This document shows positions 59,633-64,000 of a DNA stretch of 64,000 nucleotides, piece after piece; the first letter of the stretch is position 1, and the number at the start of each line of letters is the position of its first letter. The notes beneath the pieces were generated by a model. That model saw only the letters and a list, made by a program, of their open reading frames with translations. It was not told the origin of the DNA and did not search any database. Origin of the DNA: Asparagus officinalis (taxonomy: Eukaryota > Streptophyta > Magnoliopsida > Asparagales > Asparagaceae); assembly GCF_001876935.1 (NCBI RefSeq), contig NC_033797.1:119656070-119720069 (forward strand). The letters are read 5' to 3'. A program made the translations under genes and the position numbers.

Positions 59633-59939
59633 ATATAGTTCTATTTATTGAGAATAGACCCTTGTAGTATTGGCAGTTTGGCACAAGTGCGAATATACCT
59701 GGTTATTGAACTTTTTTAACTTTTTAAAAAATGAAAAAAGAAAAAGAAAAAGAAAAAGTAATTATGGGTCTATCCTCACCAATATATATATATGGGGTCA
59801 ATCAGCCTCCTCAAACCTTTTTATGGATTTAAGAGTGATAAAAAATCAATCTAGAGGTCTGTCCACAACAAATAGCAAACTAGACAGAAAAATTTCCGTC
59901 TAGGATATTCCGTCTAGGATGTGGGTTTTTCTACTAGTG

Positions 59940-60137
59940 ACAATATATAATAAAATTAACACATAACTAATAAATGTAACCGTTAAGGGTGAAACATATA
60001 AACCAGAAATCGAACACATAATAATGAAAGTTAACATCTACTAACTATAGTTAACATGAACATAGGAAAATTAATATATATGTGAGAGTTAACATCTGCA
60101 GCAAAACGTCATAATGATTGAATGTAATACCTAATGC
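59940..60137. other. Unassigned background next to CACTA-3
   Basis: AT-rich with no recognised feature. ACA (59940-59942) should be the CACTA-3 target duplication, and AATGC (60133-60137) flanks the next LTR. Confidence 0.5.
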
Positions 60138-62247
60138 TATTAGGTCTCATGTTTATGAGCCTACTATCTAATCTAGTTTTAATGATTAACAAAGAATTAC
60201 TAACATCATTTGTCGAGTGTTTGTTTTTACTTATTAGGTATTCTATACAAAGATCCTTGTCGGAGGTTGGATGGATTTGCGCCTACACAATCATATTCAT
60301 TAGAGGATGGAAGAAATTTGGAATGGAGCATGATGCATTCAAGTCCAAGACACACTATTGCTTCATCCATACTACAAAGAGGAGAATTGCCTAAGATCAA
60401 GCGTTAAATATCATTTAGCTTGGGTATATCAATTAGTTTAGTATGTTTATACTTTGTGTGTTTATACTTAGAGCTCAAATTATACACATACATAGTTTAC
60501 GTTTTATTGCTTTCAAATGTAGCCATGTAAATATGAAACAAATGGATATAGCTATATGTACACAGATTTGTTTCATGTTTATACGTGATTGAAATAATTT
60601 CATTAAAAAATCAAGCTTTAACAATTTCAAATCAATGAAGTCATGTTTACCGTTTTCATATATTTAAAAGTTAGCACAATATGTATTTATAGATTAAAAG
60701 ACTTGATTATTTCTTTTATACAGTCTATTAATCCATTCAAAAGAAGTTTCAAACTTGTTTGAAATTATTTTGTCAAAATCATGTGTTTTTGAGATTTCAT
60801 ATTTTGACCAATTTTACAAAATGACGAGTTTTCATAAATGGAAAATGTAATTTAAAAAATTCTTTTTTAACATGTTTATTTTTATGTTTATAAACATTTT
60901 CCAAAGTTCTATAATTTTTAGAATTTATTTGCTATTTTTAAAGGGGTTTAAAGTTTAAATTCATGATATACCATGTACACGTTATTAGTCGACTGATGAA
61001 ATTATCAGTCGACCGATGAAATTATTAGTTGACCGATGAAATCGGCTGGAAAAGCAGAAAGTTTCTGCTTAGTCGACTGATGAACCATCAGTCGACTGAT
61101 GCAGGTTATCAGTCGACTGATGAGTTCATCAGTCAATCGTTGAAGGATAAACGGCCTGTAATAGTCAGCTCATCAGTCGACTGATGAATAATATCGGTCG
61201 ACTAATGGCACTGTAACGGCTAGTTTTCCAGCTTCCTGATTTTCGGGTTTAGATTTTCTTGGGTTTTGGACTTTGTTTTATGAACTTATATATACCCCTT
61301 AGCCTCTAACTTCTGAACTAACTAAGAAAATTAAAATACAAGTTTTGGGCAAGTTTGTTTAGTATTTTAAAGTGTTTTACAAGTGTTTATGTGAAGTGGT
61401 TTTCACAAGAGGAAGAAGAGATCATCTATTTTGTGTTTGGGCCTCAATCTCAATGTCCTTAACTCTTGTTTTTCTTAGAAGTTTTCTCTAACCTTAATTT
61501 CTAACTTTATATATTTTTTGATTAACAATTTTATTATGCTAGATTTCATATTGAGTTTAGTTTTGGTTATTGCTCATTGTTTACACACACACCCCTTGAG
61601 CTTAAGTATTTTAACATATAGTATAACTATTGGATTATGGAGTTGTAATATTGAGAGTGAGCTTACACTTAGTTCTCATCCTTGTTTTAGAGAACACACA
61701 ATTATATTTTCACTTAATTATCGAGAAAATATTGTAATACACAAGGACACCGAGAGAAATGGTGGGTTAGAGACGGGGTCAATTCCAAGAGGAGTGGTGT
61801 TGGTAGTAAAGCCTAGGGAGAGATTGTAAATCCAAGCACTTGAGGAAGTTGACATAGGCTAGGCCAATACTTAGAGGGTGCATTGTGTGATTATAATAGT
61901 GTGAGTTATAAACATTTATCAGTGAGCGTTGAAAATCGATTGTGTAGCTTTTCATGATATAGTGGAGATTCTCCTCGAAGGTGAGGAGCGGAGACGTAGG
62001 TCGTGGGTCGACCGAACTCTGTGATCATTTATTTATGTTTGAGTTTGGTATTGACGCACTCTTTCTCTTGTATACTTTCATATCGCCTTTTGTCTCATGT
62101 TTATATCGCCCTTGTTTATTTTTATATCCTTGCATATATTACTTGTACACATCATATTATTAGGATATTGTTAGTAAGTTTTAATTTGGCATTAAAATCA
62201 TATTAGATAAGCAATTACCCTATTCGACCCCTTCTAGAGTAATTTCA
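60138..62247 (+). repeat. Probable solo Copia LTR related to Copia-3 (2110 bp)
   Basis: The start TATTAGGTCTCATGTTTATG matches TGTTGGGTCTCATG of Copia-3 with the first G changed to A. The end CTTCTAGAGTAATTTCA matches CCTCTAGGGTACTTTCA. Length and inner blocks agree, including a cluster of CAGTCGACTG palindromes (60985-61205). Flanks are AATGC and AATAC, one mismatch from a target duplication. No primer site follows. Confidence 0.75.
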
Positions 62248-62254
62248 AATACTT

Positions 62255-62930
62255 GGGAAGAATGCATTTGCCTACTGCTCTAGTGAGTAATTAATTGTAA
62301 TCTCATATGCAGCTGAAGACATCTCATAAATTTTCTTCTTGTAGTCATTCCATTCCGCTATAGTGTATTCATAGCAAGCAGATTAGAGAAAATTCCCCAA
62401 AACTTGTGTGTCCTTTGTCTTCATTCCCAAATCCTTTGACTTTGATCTGAAATTTTTAACCAGGTGTAGAACACATCTTGAGTGAATTGCTTTAGGAAAA
62501 TATTCTCTCACGGCTTTTCGAATCTCCTTGTTGGCATTAAAAATAATTACCAATTGGTGGGGAGGATTGTATAGGTCTAACCTTTTACACAGTATAGACC
62601 ACAGACCTTGAAGGAACCATCTCTAATTAGCTACATTTTCCTGATCACATATGCAATACGCAAGTAAAAATATTCCTTAGTATCCGTCGTATGCTATGAT
62701 GCTGAGGAGCATGCTTTTATATCAATCTTTCAAAAAGGTCTCATCCAAATATAATATGGGTCTACATCCATTTAAGAAACCAATGATGTAAGTAGCATAA
62801 TATATGAACAGTCTTTTGAACCTTCCTTCATTATGTTCAATACAAATGTAGCTTCCTGGATTCATTTCCTTCACTATGTGCTCATACATGTACATCAATG
62901 TCACCATATTTCATGTAAATATATGCGATG
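62255..62930 (-). pseudogene. MULE (Mutator-like) transposase fragment
   Basis: Minus-strand reading includes IVKEMNPGSYICIEHNEGRF, GFLNGCRPILYLDETFLKDR (with the first catalytic Asp, LDETFLK), LLSIIAYDGY*GIFLLAYCI (stop marked), ENVANWRWFLQGLWSIL and REYFPKAIHSRCVLHLVKNF. This order is that of the MULE transposase domain. Stops interrupt it and the N- and C-terminal parts are missing, so it is dead. No terminal inverted repeats were identified. It runs up to the solo LTR at 62247. Confidence 0.8.
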
Positions 62931-64000
62931 CCCCAGGGTTCACACAAGGCTGCAGTCCTAGATGAAACCCGGATTGTCAAACCTACCAAGCACCAACCAC
63001 CATGCTACAACATGTTTCACCATCACGATCACTATCTCTCTAGTGGAAATAATAAATAGGTGAAGGTAGAGACAGACAAAAATAGAAATAGGCAACACTG
63101 GATATATACAGAAGAAGCATAATAAATATCAATAATGGGCCCAACTGAAATAGAATAGAAATATCTCTGAGTATAATCAACTACATGTGGAGTTCTGCAA
63201 TAACTACAAAGTATAATAAGTAGCTAAATGAACAACTAGGAAGACCCATCAACCTGCGACTCTCTGTGCGCCAGACTCACTACCTGAATGAGGAGAAACA
63301 ACGAGCATCAAAGCCCTAGCGAGATCATTACTACCTCTCCCTAGGGGAAGGGGTAGGAGTATATAAGAAAATAGAGTCAGTACATGCATATATCAAATCA
63401 TTTATATAGCTCTCTAAGAATGAAAAATAAATAGTCAAGGAAACATACTCCAATCTCCAACATAAAGAATAAATATCTTATCTCGAACTATATCCGAGTA
63501 GCCTGCTCTAATATAAGAGGATGCCAACCAAACTAACTCGAATATAACTACCGTCCATAACGGGTGTGCCAAAATCTCAAAAGAAATACCCTACTCGTGG
63601 GTAATCTATCATAGAAGTAAAACTTACAGCTGATCAAATATCTATGTGTGCATCATCTTGTGCTATACCGATACTCTTGTAATACTCTTACTCAATCGCT
63701 CTGCGGCAATATGATTTATTATCTCCCTATTCCGGATATATGTAATAACGATACTATTGTAATACTCTTTGTAATGACCGTAAATTTTTAATACCGGTTT
63801 AAATAATTTTTCTGGTATTTAAATATTAAATTTTATTTTTAAAAAGAGTATTTGAATTTTTCCTAATTTTCTAGAATTTTTATGATTTAAAAATCTAATT
63901 TTATATTTATGATTTTGATAACTATAAATTAATTTGTTGCAGTAAAAATCTTTTTAATTAATTTTGGTTATTTATTATTATTGTTATTAATCATCTTGTA
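62931..64000. other. Unassigned, probably a Gypsy LTR piece
   Basis: No coding was recognised. Phrases such as GAACAAC-like AACAACGAGCATCAAAGCCC with CTCTCCCTAGGGGAAGG resemble leader/LTR sequence of Del/Tekay Gypsy elements. The motif CGATACTCTTGTAATACTCTT occurs near 63668, with a one-base variant near 63749. TGTAATGACCGTAAATTTTT at 63771 may be an LTR start. Confidence 0.35.

Larger units (their letters stand above)
57607..59939. mobile_element. Gene-capturing CACTA element, left end lost (CACTA-3)
   Basis: The right end is the complement of CACTAGTAGAAAAACCCACA, followed inward by TCCTAGACGG palindromes, as in CACTA-2. The left portion (57607-57735) is subterminal sequence of the same family, including the GGATGCTATGCTACAGT phrase of CACTA-2. 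The Gypsy-5 insertion and the gap remove the left end. The interior carries at least one captured exon (AIR carboxylase, 59037-59252). The rest of 57740-58990 is AT-rich intron-like sequence with no recognised coding. Confidence 0.8.

Overview
This window is plant nuclear DNA from an angiosperm with a repeat-rich genome. It is built almost entirely of nested transposable elements with captured pieces of plant genes. No intact host gene, tRNA, rRNA or CRISPR array was found. Two 1000-base N runs (23901-24900 and 52448-53447) are fixed-size assembly gaps, so the order across them is not certain.

Layout. 1-3445: end of a gag-only Ty3/Gypsy element (plus) inserted in a PPR pseudogene (3446-3816). 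3817-9300: gag-only Ty1/Copia elements (minus) in tandem, sharing a middle LTR. 10152-13387: an internally deleted Copia element with TSD AATAA. 13724-22845: a gag-only Copia element (minus) with TSD CCAAT, whose 5' LTR holds a 2.3-kb insertion. 23217-23900: a GC-rich stretch resembling a hAT terminus. 27571-29038: 5' LTR of an Athila-like Gypsy element (minus), inserted in the gag of another Gypsy element (29039-31446, minus). 31936-43165: 3' end and LTR of a second Athila-like element (plus), split by a CACTA DNA transposon (34049-42778, TSD CCT). That transposon carries exons of two plant genes, an IQM-type calmodulin-binding protein and the arginine methyltransferase PRMT5. A second CACTA element (37093-39877, TSD ATA) sits in a captured PRMT5 intron and carries a FANCI-like fragment. 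43166-47492: a degraded plant-mobile-domain-like gene, a foldback element and a solo Copia LTR (TSD CGGTC). 47493-52383: a decayed Gypsy gag-protease element (plus), cut by the start of a Copia LTR. 53448-57606: another Gypsy element (minus), inserted in a third CACTA element (57607-59939) that carries an exon of AIR carboxylase. 60138-62247: a probable solo Copia LTR. 62255-62930: a MULE transposase remnant.

The genes are parts of separate mobile elements rather than a pathway. The Gypsy and Copia elements keep gag, LTRs, primer-binding sites and polypurine tracts but lack reverse transcriptase, so they are non-autonomous or decayed. The CACTA elements have no visible transposase and behave as gene-capturing (Pack-CACTA-like) cargo carriers. 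The most notable object is the chimeric IQM-PRMT5 capture, with intact intron boundaries. Its insertion is proved by a target-site duplication and by a paralogous empty site at about 27961-27975.
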